From the NCBI RefSeq assembly GCF_007666205.1, contig NZ_VDOR01000001.1:1-64000 (forward strand): a stretch of 64,000 nucleotides of DNA. The letters run 5' to 3'. The notes below the pieces were generated by a model. That model saw only the letters and a program-made list of their open reading frames with translations. It made no database searches and had not been told where the DNA came from. A program made the translations under genes and the position numbers. Shown here in pieces: positions 8,681 to 16,518 of the stretch (positions are counted from its first letter, which is position 1; every line of letters begins with the position of its first letter). The DNA is from Kocuria palustris (GTDB lineage: Bacteria; Actinomycetota; Actinomycetes; Actinomycetales; Micrococcaceae).

Positions 8681-9688
8681 ATGACCCAGCAGGAACCCCG
8701 CATCCACTCGGTCCCCGCGGGCTCCGACGTCGCAGAGGCCGCGGATCGCGAGGGCCAGGAGCACTTCGATCACCTCATCGGCCAGGACGCCCGCGTCGAG
8801 CCCCGGGACTGGATGCCCGCCGCGTACCGCAGGACGCTGACGCGCCAGATGTCGCAGCACGCGCACTCCGAGATCATCGGCATGCAGCCGGAGGCCAACT
8901 GGATCACGCGCGCCCCGTCGCTCAAGCGCAAGGCCATCCTCATGGCCAAGGTCCAGGACGAGGCCGGTCACGGGCTCTACCTGTACTCCTCCACCGAGAC
9001 CCTGGGCACCCCGCGCTCCGAGCTCAACCAGCAGCTGCTCGACGGCCGCGCCAAGTACTCCTCGATCTTCAACTACCCGGCGCGCACCTGGGCCGACATC
9101 GGGGCGATCGGCTGGCTCGTGGACGGCGCGGCGATCTGCAACCAGGTCCCGCTGTGCCGCGCCTCCTACGGCCCGTACGGACGCGCCATGGTGCGGATCT
9201 GCAAGGAGGAGTCCTTCCATCAGCGCCAGGGCTGGGAGATCCTCTGGGAGCTCTCGCACGGCACCCCGGCGCAGAAGCAGATGGCGCAGGACGCGGTGGA
9301 CCGCTTCTACGGCCCCGCGCTGCAGATGTTCGGCCCGCCGGACGCCGACTCCCCGAACTCGCAGCAGTCGATGGCCTGGAAGATCAAGCGCTTCTCCAAC
9401 GACGAGCTGCGCCAGCGCTTCGTCGACATGATCGTCCCCCAGGCCGAGGCCCTCGGGCTCACCCTCCCGGATCCGGACCTGGAGTGGAACGAGCAGCGGC
9501 AGCACTACGACTACGGCGAGCTGGACTGGGACGAGTTCTTCGCCGTCGTCAAGGGCCGCGGTCCGTGCAACGTCCAGCGCATGCAGCGGCGCCGCCGGGC
9601 CCACGAGGAGGGCGCCTGGGTCCGCGAGGCCGCGGCCGCCTACGCCGAGAAGTCCACCCGCACGACCGCCGAGCTGAGGGGAGCCTGA
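8681..9688 (+). CDS. paaA: 1,2-phenylacetyl-CoA epoxidase, catalytic subunit A
   Basis: A 335-residue di-iron oxygenase subunit. It inserts one oxygen into the ring of phenylacetyl-CoA as part of the PaaABCE complex. Carboxylate and His iron ligands are visible in [24 protein letters not shown] (EX2H), and [12 protein letters not shown]. The ATG at 8681 is preceded by GAAGGACC. It is the first gene of the plus-strand operon, just downstream of the operator. Length and motifs are those of canonical PaaA. Confidence 0.97.
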   Translation: MTQQEPRIHSVPAGSDVAEAADREGQEHFDHLIGQDARVEPRDWMPAAYRRTLTRQMSQHAHSEIIGMQPEANWITRAPSLKRKAILMAKVQDEAGHGLYLYSSTETLGTPRSELNQQLLDGRAKYSSIFNYPARTWADIGAIGWLVDGAAICNQVPLCRASYGPYGRAMVRICKEESFHQRQGWEILWELSHGTPAQKQMAQDAVDRFYGPALQMFGPPDADSPNSQQSMAWKIKRFSNDELRQRFVDMIVPQAEALGLTLPDPDLEWNEQRQHYDYGELDWDEFFAVVKGRGPCNVQRMQRRRRAHEEGAWVREAAAAYAEKSTRTTAELRGA

Positions 9689-9689
9689 G

Positions 9690-10016
9690 ATGGCCGAGCA
9701 GAACGAGGGGCAGCAGCCGGGCAGCCCGCAGGCCCGCGACCAGTGGCCGCTGTGGGAGGTGTTCGTGCGCTCGTCGCGCGGGCTGTCCCACGTGCATGCC
9801 GGATCGCTGCATGCCCCGGACGCCACCATGGCCGTGCGCAACGCCCGCGATCTCTACACCCGCCGCAACGAGGGCACCTCGGTGTGGGTCGTCCCGTCCG
9901 AGGCGGTCACCGCCTCCGACCCCGATTCGAAGGGCGGCTACTTCGAGTCCCCGGCCGGCAAGGCCTATCGCCACGCCACCTACTACACCCGCAGCGAGGG
10001 GGTGAAGCACCTGTGA
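9690..10016 (+). CDS. paaB: 1,2-phenylacetyl-CoA epoxidase subunit B
   Basis: A 108-residue protein that starts one base after the paaA stop, with GGGGAG 6 nt upstream. The family motif WEVFVRSSRGLSHVHAGSLH is at residues 18-37. PaaB bridges the PaaAC heterodimers and is needed for complex assembly; it has no catalytic site of its own. Its stop overlaps the paaC start by 4 nt, implying coupled translation. Confidence 0.96.
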   Translation: MAEQNEGQQPGSPQARDQWPLWEVFVRSSRGLSHVHAGSLHAPDATMAVRNARDLYTRRNEGTSVWVVPSEAVTASDPDSKGGYFESPAGKAYRHATYYTRSEGVKHL

Positions 10017-10840
10017 GCTTCGCATCCACCGACTCCGCGACCGTCCAGTCCGCCGGCGACGCCATCACCCCGGAGGACGTCGCCGCGCAGGACCGCCGCG
10101 CCGACGAGGGCATCGCCCGCTATGCCCTGATGCTCGGCGACGACGCCCTGATCCTGGCCCAGCGCCTGGGCCACTGGATCTCGCGGGCCCCCGAGCTCGA
10201 GGAGGACGTCGCCCTGGGCAACATCGCCCTCGACCTCCTCGGCCACGCCCGCTTCCTCCTGACCTACGCCGGCAGCGCCTGGGGGGAGACCGAGGACGAT
10301 CTGGCCTACTTCCGCGACGAGGAGCAGTTCCGCTCGTGCCGCCTGGTCGAGCAGGAGAACGGCGACTTCGGGCAGACCATCGCCCGGCAGCTGATCTTCA
10401 GCGCGTACCAGAACGAGCTCTACCGCGGCCTGAGCGCGTCGACGGATCCGACGCTGGCCGCCGTGGCCGCCAAGGCGGCCAAGGAGGTCGAGTACCACCT
10501 GGATCACGCGATCCAGTGGACGCTGCGCCTGGGACTGGGCACGGAGGAGTCCGCCCGCCGCATGCAGGCCGGCCTGTGGGCCCTGTGGCCCTATGTCGAC
10601 GAGCTCTTCCTGGACGTCGAGGCCGCGACCGGGCTCGGCGACCGGGCCGTGCTGCCGTCGACGCTGCGCGAGCCCGCCATGGCCCGCATCACCGCGGTCC
10701 TCGACGACGCCGGGCTGCAGATCCCGCAGGTCGAGCCGGCCTTCGGCTCCGATCGCACCGGGCGGTTCTCGGAGCAGCGCGGCTACATCCTCGCGGAGAT
10801 GCAGGTGCTGGCGCGCCGACACCCCGGCGCGACCTGGTGA
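10013..10840 (+). CDS. paaC: 1,2-phenylacetyl-CoA epoxidase subunit C
   Basis: A 275-residue structural subunit that pairs with PaaA. It starts with GTG at 10013, overlapping the paaB stop by 4 nt (GTGA). Residues such as YALMLGDDALILAQRLGHW and LALDLLGHARFLLTYAG-like helices (here IALDLLGHARFLL) identify PaaC. The ferritin-like fold is kept, but like other PaaC proteins it lacks the full set of iron ligands. It is followed by a 62-nt gap before paaD. Confidence 0.96.
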   Translation: MSFASTDSATVQSAGDAITPEDVAAQDRRADEGIARYALMLGDDALILAQRLGHWISRAPELEEDVALGNIALDLLGHARFLLTYAGSAWGETEDDLAYFRDEEQFRSCRLVEQENGDFGQTIARQLIFSAYQNELYRGLSASTDPTLAAVAAKAAKEVEYHLDHAIQWTLRLGLGTEESARRMQAGLWALWPYVDELFLDVEAATGLGDRAVLPSTLREPAMARITAVLDDAGLQIPQVEPAFGSDRTGRFSEQRGYILAEMQVLARRHPGATW

Positions 10841-10902
10841 CGGAGCCGTCGTCGACGGACCCCCCGATCGGCGGTCGGCATTTCGAAGGAGGCGAGCAGA
10901 CC

Positions 10903-11508
10903 ATGACCACCGCACCCCGCGACGAGCTCTTCCCGCCCGTCGTCGACCTGATCCAGGACCCCGACGCCCTCCCGCGCCCCACGGGCGACGACATCCCCGT
11001 GCGCAGCGACGGCCTGCGCCCGGAGGACGCCGAGTCCGCACGGGTCTGGGACGTCGCCGCCACGGTCGCGGATCCGGAGATCCCGGTGCTGTCGATCGCC
11101 GATCTGGGCATCCTGCGGGCGGCCCGGATCGACGACGGCGCGGCCGTCGTCGTCATCACGCCGACGTACTCCGGCTGCCCGGCCATGGACACGATCTCCG
11201 CGGACGTCCGCGAGGCCCTGGCCCGGGACGGCTTCGAGCGCGTGCGGCTCGAGACCGTCCTGGAGCCCGCGTGGACCACCGACTGGATGACCGACGAGGG
11301 CCGGGCGCGGCTCGAGGCCTACGGCATCGCCCCGCCGACCGGGCGCAGCGCGGCCGGCGGGAAGGTCGGGCTGTCGCTGTCCGTGCGCTGCCCGCACTGC
11401 GGGTCGCCCTCCACCCGGGAGCTGACCCGCTTCGGCTCCACGTCCTGCAAGGCCCTGTGGGTCTGCCGGTCCTGCCACGAACCCTTCGACCACTTCAAGG
11501 TGCACTGA
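10903..11508 (+). CDS. paaD: phenylacetate degradation protein D, Fe-S assembly factor of the epoxidase
   Basis: A 201-residue MIP18/DUF59-family protein. The core VADPEIPVLSIADLGIL and TPTYSGCPAMDTI is at residues 55-105. A C-terminal four-cysteine zinc finger (CPHCGS, then CRSCHE) follows. PaaD is thought to help mature the Fe-S or di-iron centres of the epoxidase. Start 10903 is supported by AAGGAGG 9 nt upstream. An in-frame GTG at 10837 overlapping paaC would add 22 residues and cannot be excluded. The N-terminal 45 residues are low complexity. The stop overlaps the paaE start by one base. Confidence 0.93.
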   Translation: MTTAPRDELFPPVVDLIQDPDALPRPTGDDIPVRSDGLRPEDAESARVWDVAATVADPEIPVLSIADLGILRAARIDDGAAVVVITPTYSGCPAMDTISADVREALARDGFERVRLETVLEPAWTTDWMTDEGRARLEAYGIAPPTGRSAAGGKVGLSLSVRCPHCGSPSTRELTRFGSTSCKALWVCRSCHEPFDHFKVH

Positions 11509-12716
11509 TGAGCGAGAACACCACGACCGCGCAGGACGCCCCCGACCAGGCCGCCGCGGCTCCCGGCCGCCGCCGCGCGACGTTCAACACCCTCCCCGTC
11601 TCGGAGATCCGCCGGCTGACGGCCGACGCCGTCGAGGTCGCCTTCGCGGTGCCCGAGCACCTCCAGGACGACTACGACTACGCCCCGGGCCAGTACGTGG
11701 CCCTGCGCCGCGAGATCGACGGCCGGGAGGTCCGGCGCTCGTACTCGATCTGCTCGGCCCCCCGGCGCGGCGAGGTCCGCGTGGCCATCAAGAAGAGCCT
11801 CGGCGGCCTGTTCTCGACCTGGGCGAACGAGCAGCTGCAGGTGGGCGACGAGCTCGAGGTCATGAACCCGCAGGGCGCCTTCACCTCCCGGGCGGCCTCG
11901 GGGACGACCATCACCTCGATGAACGACGCCGAGCGCGTGGCCGCCGAGGAGGTCGCCCGCAAGCAGGACGTGCACCTCGTGGCCTTCGCCGCCGGCTCGG
12001 GCATCACCCCGATCATGGCGATCGCCCGGGCCGTGCTCAGCGCCTCGGACACCTCGACGGTGGACCTGGTCTACGCCAACCGCTCGTCCGCCGACGTCAT
12101 GTTCGCCGAGGAGATCGGCGACCTGAAGGACCGCTCGCCGGCACGGTTCGCGGTCCACCACATCCTCTCGCGCGAGCAGCGCATCAATCCGCTGCACTCC
12201 GGGCGGGTGGACCAGCAGCGCCTCGACAGCCTGCTCGACGAGGTCCTGCAGGCCGAGCGCACCGACGAGTGGTTCCTGTGCGGGCCGTTCGAGCTCGTGC
12301 AGATGTGCCGCGACGCCCTGGCCGCGCGCGGGGTGCCCGAGGAGAACGTGCGGTTCGAGCTGTTCACCACCGGGACCCCCGAGAACCCGCAGGGCCAGGC
12401 CGGACGCGCCGTGATCGCGGATCCGTCGGGCAAGCAGGTCTCGATCACCTTCACCCTGGACGGGCTGACCTCGGAGGTCGACTCCCCCGCCGCTGCCCAC
12501 GAGACCGTGCTCAACGCGGCGCTGCGGGCTCGTCCCGACGTCCCGTTCGCGTGCGCCGGCGGCGTGTGCGGCACGTGCCGCGCCCAGGTCACCGACGGCG
12601 GGTTCGAGATGGCCGAGAACTACGCGCTGGAGAAGGACGAGATCGAGGCCGGCTACGTCCTGACCTGCCAGACCCGCCCCACGGGCGAGGCGCTGAGCCT
12701 CACCTTCGACGCCTGA
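11508..12716 (+). CDS. paaE: 1,2-phenylacetyl-CoA epoxidase reductase subunit E
   Basis: A 402-residue NAD(P)H-dependent reductase that passes electrons to PaaA. It has a ferredoxin-reductase FAD domain with RRSYSICSAP near residue 75, an NAD-binding domain (GSGITPIMAI near residue 160; LCGPFELVQMC), and a C-terminal plant-type 2Fe-2S ferredoxin with CAGGVCGTC and a final LTC cysteine. It starts at ATG 11508 within the paaD stop (TGATG). The N-terminal 20 residues are Ala/Pro-rich. An extra segment between FAD motifs (about residues 128-150) is slightly longer than in E. coli PaaE (356 residues). Confidence 0.96.
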   Translation: MSENTTTAQDAPDQAAAAPGRRRATFNTLPVSEIRRLTADAVEVAFAVPEHLQDDYDYAPGQYVALRREIDGREVRRSYSICSAPRRGEVRVAIKKSLGGLFSTWANEQLQVGDELEVMNPQGAFTSRAASGTTITSMNDAERVAAEEVARKQDVHLVAFAAGSGITPIMAIARAVLSASDTSTVDLVYANRSSADVMFAEEIGDLKDRSPARFAVHHILSREQRINPLHSGRVDQQRLDSLLDEVLQAERTDEWFLCGPFELVQMCRDALAARGVPEENVRFELFTTGTPENPQGQAGRAVIADPSGKQVSITFTLDGLTSEVDSPAAAHETVLNAALRARPDVPFACAGGVCGTCRAQVTDGGFEMAENYALEKDEIEAGYVLTCQTRPTGEALSLTFDA

Positions 12717-12754
12717 GCCCGCCGCTGCCGAGCACCGCCGACCCAGGAGGACCC

Positions 12755-13528
12755 ATGATCGAGCTGAGCATCCAGGACGACGTCGCCGAGGTCGTGCTGA
12801 GCGCGCCGCAGAAGATGAACGCCCTGGATCCCTCGGCCCTGGCCGAGCTCTCGGAGGCCTACCGGGAGGCCGCGGACGCGGGAGTCCGCGCCCTGCTGCT
12901 GCGCGGCGAGGGCCGGGGGTTCTGCGCCGGGCGCGACATCTCGGACATCGACCCGGCCACGGACGACGCCCTGGGCTATCTCGAGGGCCGGGTGACGCCG
13001 CTGCTGCGGCAGATGGCGGAATTCCCCGCGCCCACGTTCGCGGCGGTGCAGGGAGCCTGCCTGGGGGTCGGCCTGGGTCTGGCGATCGCGACCGATGTCG
13101 TCTACGTCGCCGACGAGGCCCGGATCGGCTCGCCGTTCGCGAACCTCGGGGCCACGCTGGACTCCGGCGGCCACGCGCTGTTCACCGAGCGGCTCGGCGC
13201 GCACCGGACCCTGGATCTGATCTACACCGCCGAGCTGATGTCGGGGGCCGAGGCGGTGCGCTCGGGGCTGTTCTCCCGCTCGGTCCCGCAGGACGAGCTG
13301 CTCGGCTTCACCCGCGAGCGCGTCCGGAGCGCGGCCGCCGGGGCCACGGGCGCCTTCCTCGCCTCGCGGCGCCTGGTGGCGCAGATCCGCGACGAGCGGA
13401 TCGGGCTGTGGGCGTCGATGGCCCAGGAGAACCGGGCCCAGGACGAGCTGTGCCGCACCGCCGACTACGCCGAGGGCTTCGCGGCCTTCCAGCAGAAGCG
13501 CAAGCCCGAGTTCACCGGACGAGGCTGA
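12755..13528 (+). CDS. enoyl-CoA hydratase/isomerase of the phenylacetate pathway (PaaG/PaaF-like)
   Basis: A 257-residue crotonase-fold protein. The oxyanion-hole segments are RGFCAGRDIS near residue 60 and QGACLGVGLGLAIATD near residue 100. GSPFANLGATLDSGGHALF supplies the active-site region; the Asp in LDSGG is where PaaG-type isomerases place their catalytic acid. AGGAGGACCC precedes the ATG. As the last gene of the paaABCDE operon it is likely either the epoxide isomerase (PaaG) or hydratase (PaaF). I favour PaaG from the LDSGG segment but cannot separate them without a tree. Confidence 0.85.
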   Translation: MIELSIQDDVAEVVLSAPQKMNALDPSALAELSEAYREAADAGVRALLLRGEGRGFCAGRDISDIDPATDDALGYLEGRVTPLLRQMAEFPAPTFAAVQGACLGVGLGLAIATDVVYVADEARIGSPFANLGATLDSGGHALFTERLGAHRTLDLIYTAELMSGAEAVRSGLFSRSVPQDELLGFTRERVRSAAAGATGAFLASRRLVAQIRDERIGLWASMAQENRAQDELCRTADYAEGFAAFQQKRKPEFTGRG

Positions 13529-13557
13529 TCCGGCCGCTCCGACGGCGCGCTGCGCAC

Positions 13558-13604
13558 CGGCGCCCCGCTCCCCCTGTGCCGAGCACGGGAGGAGCGGGGC
13601 GCCG
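13558..13604 (+). terminator. terminator of the paa operon
   Basis: A 14-bp perfect stem (CGGCGCCCCGCTCC with its complement) has a 19-nt loop and ends 76 nt after the last paa stop codon. A short TCGTTC follows. Confidence 0.65.
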
Positions 13605-13625
13605 TCGTTCACGGCCCCTCGCATG

Positions 13626-13634
13626 GCCGTCCGC
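13626..13634 (+). repeat. left flanking direct repeat of the transposon (9 bp)
   Basis: GCCGTCCGC abuts the TGTGAC end and occurs again at 19389-19397 right after the GTCACA end. It may be read as a 9-bp target duplication. Alternatively it is a 5-bp duplication (CGTCC) if the two GC bases belong to the element on both sides. Confidence 0.75.
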
Positions 13635-13683
13635 TGTGACCTTCGCCGGTAAATGGCGGTGTTCTGTCGATGCTCCGTGGCGG
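13635..13683 (+). repeat. left terminal inverted repeat of the transposon
   Basis: Matches the reverse complement of 19340-19388 at 45 of 49 positions, including an unbroken 20-bp block AAATGGCGGTGTTCTGTCGA. Similarity continues inward with small gaps to about 13725. Confidence 0.9.
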
Positions 13684-13685
13684 CT

Positions 13686-13730
13686 TTAGTTGGTGGTACC
13701 GATGACAAGCGTGGTCTGGCCGTCCGTGGT
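13686..13730 (-). pseudogene. remnant of the 3' end of a tniB-like ATPase gene in the left end
   Basis: On the minus strand this encodes TTLVIGTTN and a stop. It aligns with the intact ATPase C terminus STLVIGTT plus stop at the right end. No further ATPase sequence is recognisable upstream, where the frame runs on as low-complexity Ala/Asp residues to the DUF3817 stop. The left end therefore looks like a diverged inverted copy of the right end, including its coding tail. Confidence 0.6.
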
Positions 13731-13770
13731 CGAGAGTCCTGCCGCCGATGCGAGGGCGGCAGTGTCATCG

Positions 13771-14100
13771 TCAGCAGCTGAGGTGTCCTCGTCGACGTAG
13801 CCAGATCTCCAGGGGAATGGTCGTCAGTGGCGGTACCGCGGCGATGATCGAGAGAGCTGTGACCCGCCATGGCCACCGCAGGGTGATGGCGGTGATGAGC
13901 GCTATGGCGAGGTAGATGAGGAACATGCCGCCGTGCAGGGCGCCGAAGATGCTGACACCGACGTCGGTTGTGCCCGTCACGTACTTGAGGAACATCCCCG
14001 CGAGCAGACCAGCCCAGGTGAAGGCTTCGAGAAAGGCCGCGACGATGGAGACTCTTGCCACAAGCGGAAGTCCATAACGCTGCTGGGTGCTTACGCTCAT
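13771..14100 (-). CDS. DUF3817-family membrane protein
   Basis: A 109-residue protein with three probable membrane helices (SIVAAFLEAFTWAGLLAGMFL, MFLIYLAIALITAITL, ALSIIAAVPPLTTIPLEIWL). It has the DUF3817 pattern of an N-terminal helix followed by KYVTGTTDVGVSIFGALHGG. The ATG at 14100 overlaps the TetR stop by 4 nt, so it is translated with the regulator. It is the last gene of the cargo operon. The function of the family is unknown; co-transfer with an efflux pump suggests an accessory membrane role. Confidence 0.82.
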   Translation of the reverse strand: MSVSTQQRYGLPLVARVSIVAAFLEAFTWAGLLAGMFLKYVTGTTDVGVSIFGALHGGMFLIYLAIALITAITLRWPWRVTALSIIAAVPPLTTIPLEIWLRRRGHLSC

Positions 14101-14669
14101 TGGTTCGCCTCGTTGCTCGGGAGTTCGTCTGCGTCCGCGACGGAGCGGGCGAGGTGCTCTGCCAGCGCGGCGCGCAGCTTGTGGTGTAGTGGGATCGCGC
14201 CGACGGATTCGCTGAGCCAAAGACCGTCGGCAGCGAGGTAGGCGACCATCTTCTGCAGTGCCCGAGGGTCGGTCGGGTCGATGCTGGCGGGGTCGGGGAC
14301 CCAGCGAGTGATGACTCGTTTCCACGGCTTGCTGAGCTCGCTGTCGGTGCTCGCTTCGAGCATAAGCAGTAACTCCGCGCCGGTGGCGCCGCGGGCGCTG
14401 ACTCGGGCATAGGCGGCGAGTCGCTCATCCTGCGATGCCTCATCCGGGTCCTTGCCCAGTGCGTGGATCATCTCCTCGTCCCAGTGCTGGGCTTGATGTT
14501 CGTGCAGCGCGAGCATCATGGCGTCCTTCGAGGGGAAGTGGTAGAGCAGCCCGCCTTTGGTGAGTCCGGAGGCGGCGGCGACGGATTCGTACGTGAGCGC
14601 CGTGACGCCGTCGGTCTCGACAACGCTGAGGGCGGCCTTGAGGATCGTGTCCCGTTTACTGGTCCGCAT
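14097..14669 (-). CDS. TetR-family regulator of the transposon efflux operon
   Basis: A 190-residue TetR regulator. The helix-turn-helix is at residues 25-50 (SVAAASGLTKGGLLYHFPSKDA). The C-terminal domain has the DGLWLSESVGAIPLHHKLR pattern of TetR_C_6-like repressors. It lies 17 nt downstream of the efflux gene and overlaps DUF3817. It probably represses its own operon by binding the 28-bp inverted repeat at 16215-16242, as QacR-type systems do. Confidence 0.88.
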   Translation of the reverse strand: MRTSKRDTILKAALSVVETDGVTALTYESVAAASGLTKGGLLYHFPSKDAMMLALHEHQAQHWDEEMIHALGKDPDEASQDERLAAYARVSARGATGAELLLMLEASTDSELSKPWKRVITRWVPDPASIDPTDPRALQKMVAYLAADGLWLSESVGAIPLHHKLRAALAEHLARSVADADELPSNEANQ

Positions 14670-14686
14670 GGGCGGTCCTTTTTCGG

Positions 14687-16186
14687 TCAGTGCTCGGAGT
14701 GCAGCTGTGACTGGGTGCCAGGCAGGTACCGGCGCAGAAGCACTCCGGTGATGACTGCGCCCACCGCGAGAACGACTGCGACGACCAGCATCACAACGAG
14801 GTAGGCGGAGTCGAAAGCCGTCGCCGCCGCCTGGAGGATCTCTGCGTCACCCTGCGCAGCAGCCTGTGCCTCAGCGATGCTGTTGCCAGCCGCGTCCGGG
14901 GCGCCGTCGGGTAGAACGACGCGGGCGCTGTAGATAGCCGTGAGCAGGCTCCCGAGCACGGACACTGCAATGAGGCTGCCGAACTCGTAGGAGACTTCTT
15001 CGATCGAGGCGGCCATGCCTGCTCGGCGCACCGGCACGTTCCCGATAATCGCGGTGGAGGCGACCGCCACGGCGGCTCCGATACCAGCTCCGGTCAACAG
15101 CAGTCCGAGGATCAGCACGCCGAAGGACGACTGGAATCCGATGACCGTCACCACGACGCCGCCGGTGGCGAAGGCGAGACCGCCGGTGATGAGCGCGAGC
15201 AGTCCGGTGCGGTGCAGGAACGCGCCCCCCAGGAGCGCTGTCGGCAACGCGCCCACGGCGATCGCGGCGACCAAGAGCCCAGCTTCCAGCGGGCTGAATC
15301 CGGCGACCTGCTGGAATCGCTGCGTGGTGACGAGCTGGATGCCCCCGATCGCGAACATCGCGAACGACGCGGCCAGCACTCCGGCAGTGAACGCCGGGTT
15401 GCCGAAGATGGAGAACTCCAACAGAGGTTGCTCCATACCTCGCTGACGGCGCACGAACAGCCAGAACCCGATGGCAGCAACGAGCAGCGCAACAATGATG
15501 GTCGTTGCCGAAGGCGGCGCGTGGCCGATCTCTTTGATGGCCATCACCGTTCCGACAAGCCCGATCATCACCAAGATCGAGGAGATGGCATCCCATCGCT
15601 TCGAGGGATCCGGGTCGTTGGCCGGGCGGATCAGCCAGGTAGCGACCAGCGCCAGCACCACAACGGGCACGTTGATCAAGAACACCGAGCCCCACCAGAA
15701 GAACTCAAGGAGTGTGCCGCCAATAATCGGGCCGAGGGCGAACCCGATGACCGACATACTTCCCCAGACCGCGATGGCGATATTGCGCTCACGCTCGACC
15801 GTGAAAGTGGTGCGGATCAGCGCCAGGGTGGCCGGCATCATCGCTGCCGCACCGACAGCGAGCACAGCACGCGCAGCGATCATGACCTCGGGTGACGGAG
15901 CGAACGCTGCCAGCAGGGAAGCCAGTCCGAAGATCACCAGACCGACAACAAACATCCGCGTGTGGCCGATGCGATCCCCCAGGGTTCCGCTGCCCAGCAA
16001 CAGCCCCGCCATCACCAGGGGGTAGGCATTGATGATCCAGAGGTTCTGTGTGTTCGAAGCCTGCAGTTCCTCAGTCAGCGTCGGCAGGGCCGTGTAGAGA
16101 ATCGAGTTATCCAAGGTGATCAGCAGCAGACCTGCTCCAACCGTCACCAGCAGCGACCAGCGTCGCCTCTTCGTCATCGCGGACAT
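14687..16186 (-). CDS. MFS transporter, DHA2 family (EmrB/QacA-like drug efflux)
   Basis: A 499-residue protein with about 14 predicted membrane helices, the DHA2 topology. Motif A-like GTLGDRIGHTRMFVVGL lies in the first cytoplasmic loop, and the motif C-like GFALGPIIGGTLLEFFWW in helix 5. LDNSILYTALPTL in helix 1 holds the acidic residue found in cation/drug antiporters (D26 region). GGGGAAG lies 6-12 nt before the first ATG; a second ATG is three codons on. It is the first gene of the cargo operon. Family members export quaternary ammonium compounds, dyes or antibiotics; the substrate here cannot be read from sequence. Confidence 0.92.
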   Translation of the reverse strand: MSAMTKRRRWSLLVTVGAGLLLITLDNSILYTALPTLTEELQASNTQNLWIINAYPLVMAGLLLGSGTLGDRIGHTRMFVVGLVIFGLASLLAAFAPSPEVMIAARAVLAVGAAAMMPATLALIRTTFTVERERNIAIAVWGSMSVIGFALGPIIGGTLLEFFWWGSVFLINVPVVVLALVATWLIRPANDPDPSKRWDAISSILVMIGLVGTVMAIKEIGHAPPSATTIIVALLVAAIGFWLFVRRQRGMEQPLLEFSIFGNPAFTAGVLAASFAMFAIGGIQLVTTQRFQQVAGFSPLEAGLLVAAIAVGALPTALLGGAFLHRTGLLALITGGLAFATGGVVVTVIGFQSSFGVLILGLLLTGAGIGAAVAVASTAIIGNVPVRRAGMAASIEEVSYEFGSLIAVSVLGSLLTAIYSARVVLPDGAPDAAGNSIAEAQAAAQGDAEILQAAATAFDSAYLVVMLVVAVVLAVGAVITGVLLRRYLPGTQSQLHSEH

Positions 16187-16214
16187 GCGCGTCTTCCCCT
16201 CGTCGTGAACGACA

Positions 16215-16242
16215 TAACTGTACCAGATGGATGGTGTAGTTA
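16215..16242 (-). promoter_or_regulatory. candidate operator of the transposon TetR repressor
   Basis: TAACTGTACCA and TGGTGTAGTTA form an 11-bp inverted repeat with two mismatches and a 6-bp centre. It ends 29 nt before the efflux-pump start. Promoter-like hexamers (TTAACT, TACAGT) lie inside it on the minus strand. Confidence 0.65.
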
Positions 16243-16518
16243 AGTCGACGGAGGGAGAGACTCACGGCGCGCGCTATGCATGGCGTGCGGGCGGCGAAGC
16301 TTGGAAGGTTTTAGAGCGAAGGCGCGGCACTTCGATGCAGGCAAAACCGGACGAGCTGGTGCCTCAGTTGAGTACAGGTTTATGAGACTTTCAGCGGGTG
16401 GTCGGCCTCAGGTTCGCTTCCTGCGTGAACGCGCTCTCGGGATTGTCTTGCGAAGTCGTCTCGACGGAAAGTGCCTCAAGGCGGTGACTTCCAGGACTTT
16501 CTGCACCATGCTGGGGGT
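16243..16518. other. transposon intergenic region, possible resolution (res) site
   Basis: This stretch lies between the divergent efflux operon and the resolvase gene. In related elements the res site and resolvase promoter lie here. I see a repeated GTGCCTCA (16360-16367 and 16470-16477) and small inverted repeats such as GTCGTCTCGAC, but no clear subsite pattern and no convincing gene. Confidence 0.35.
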
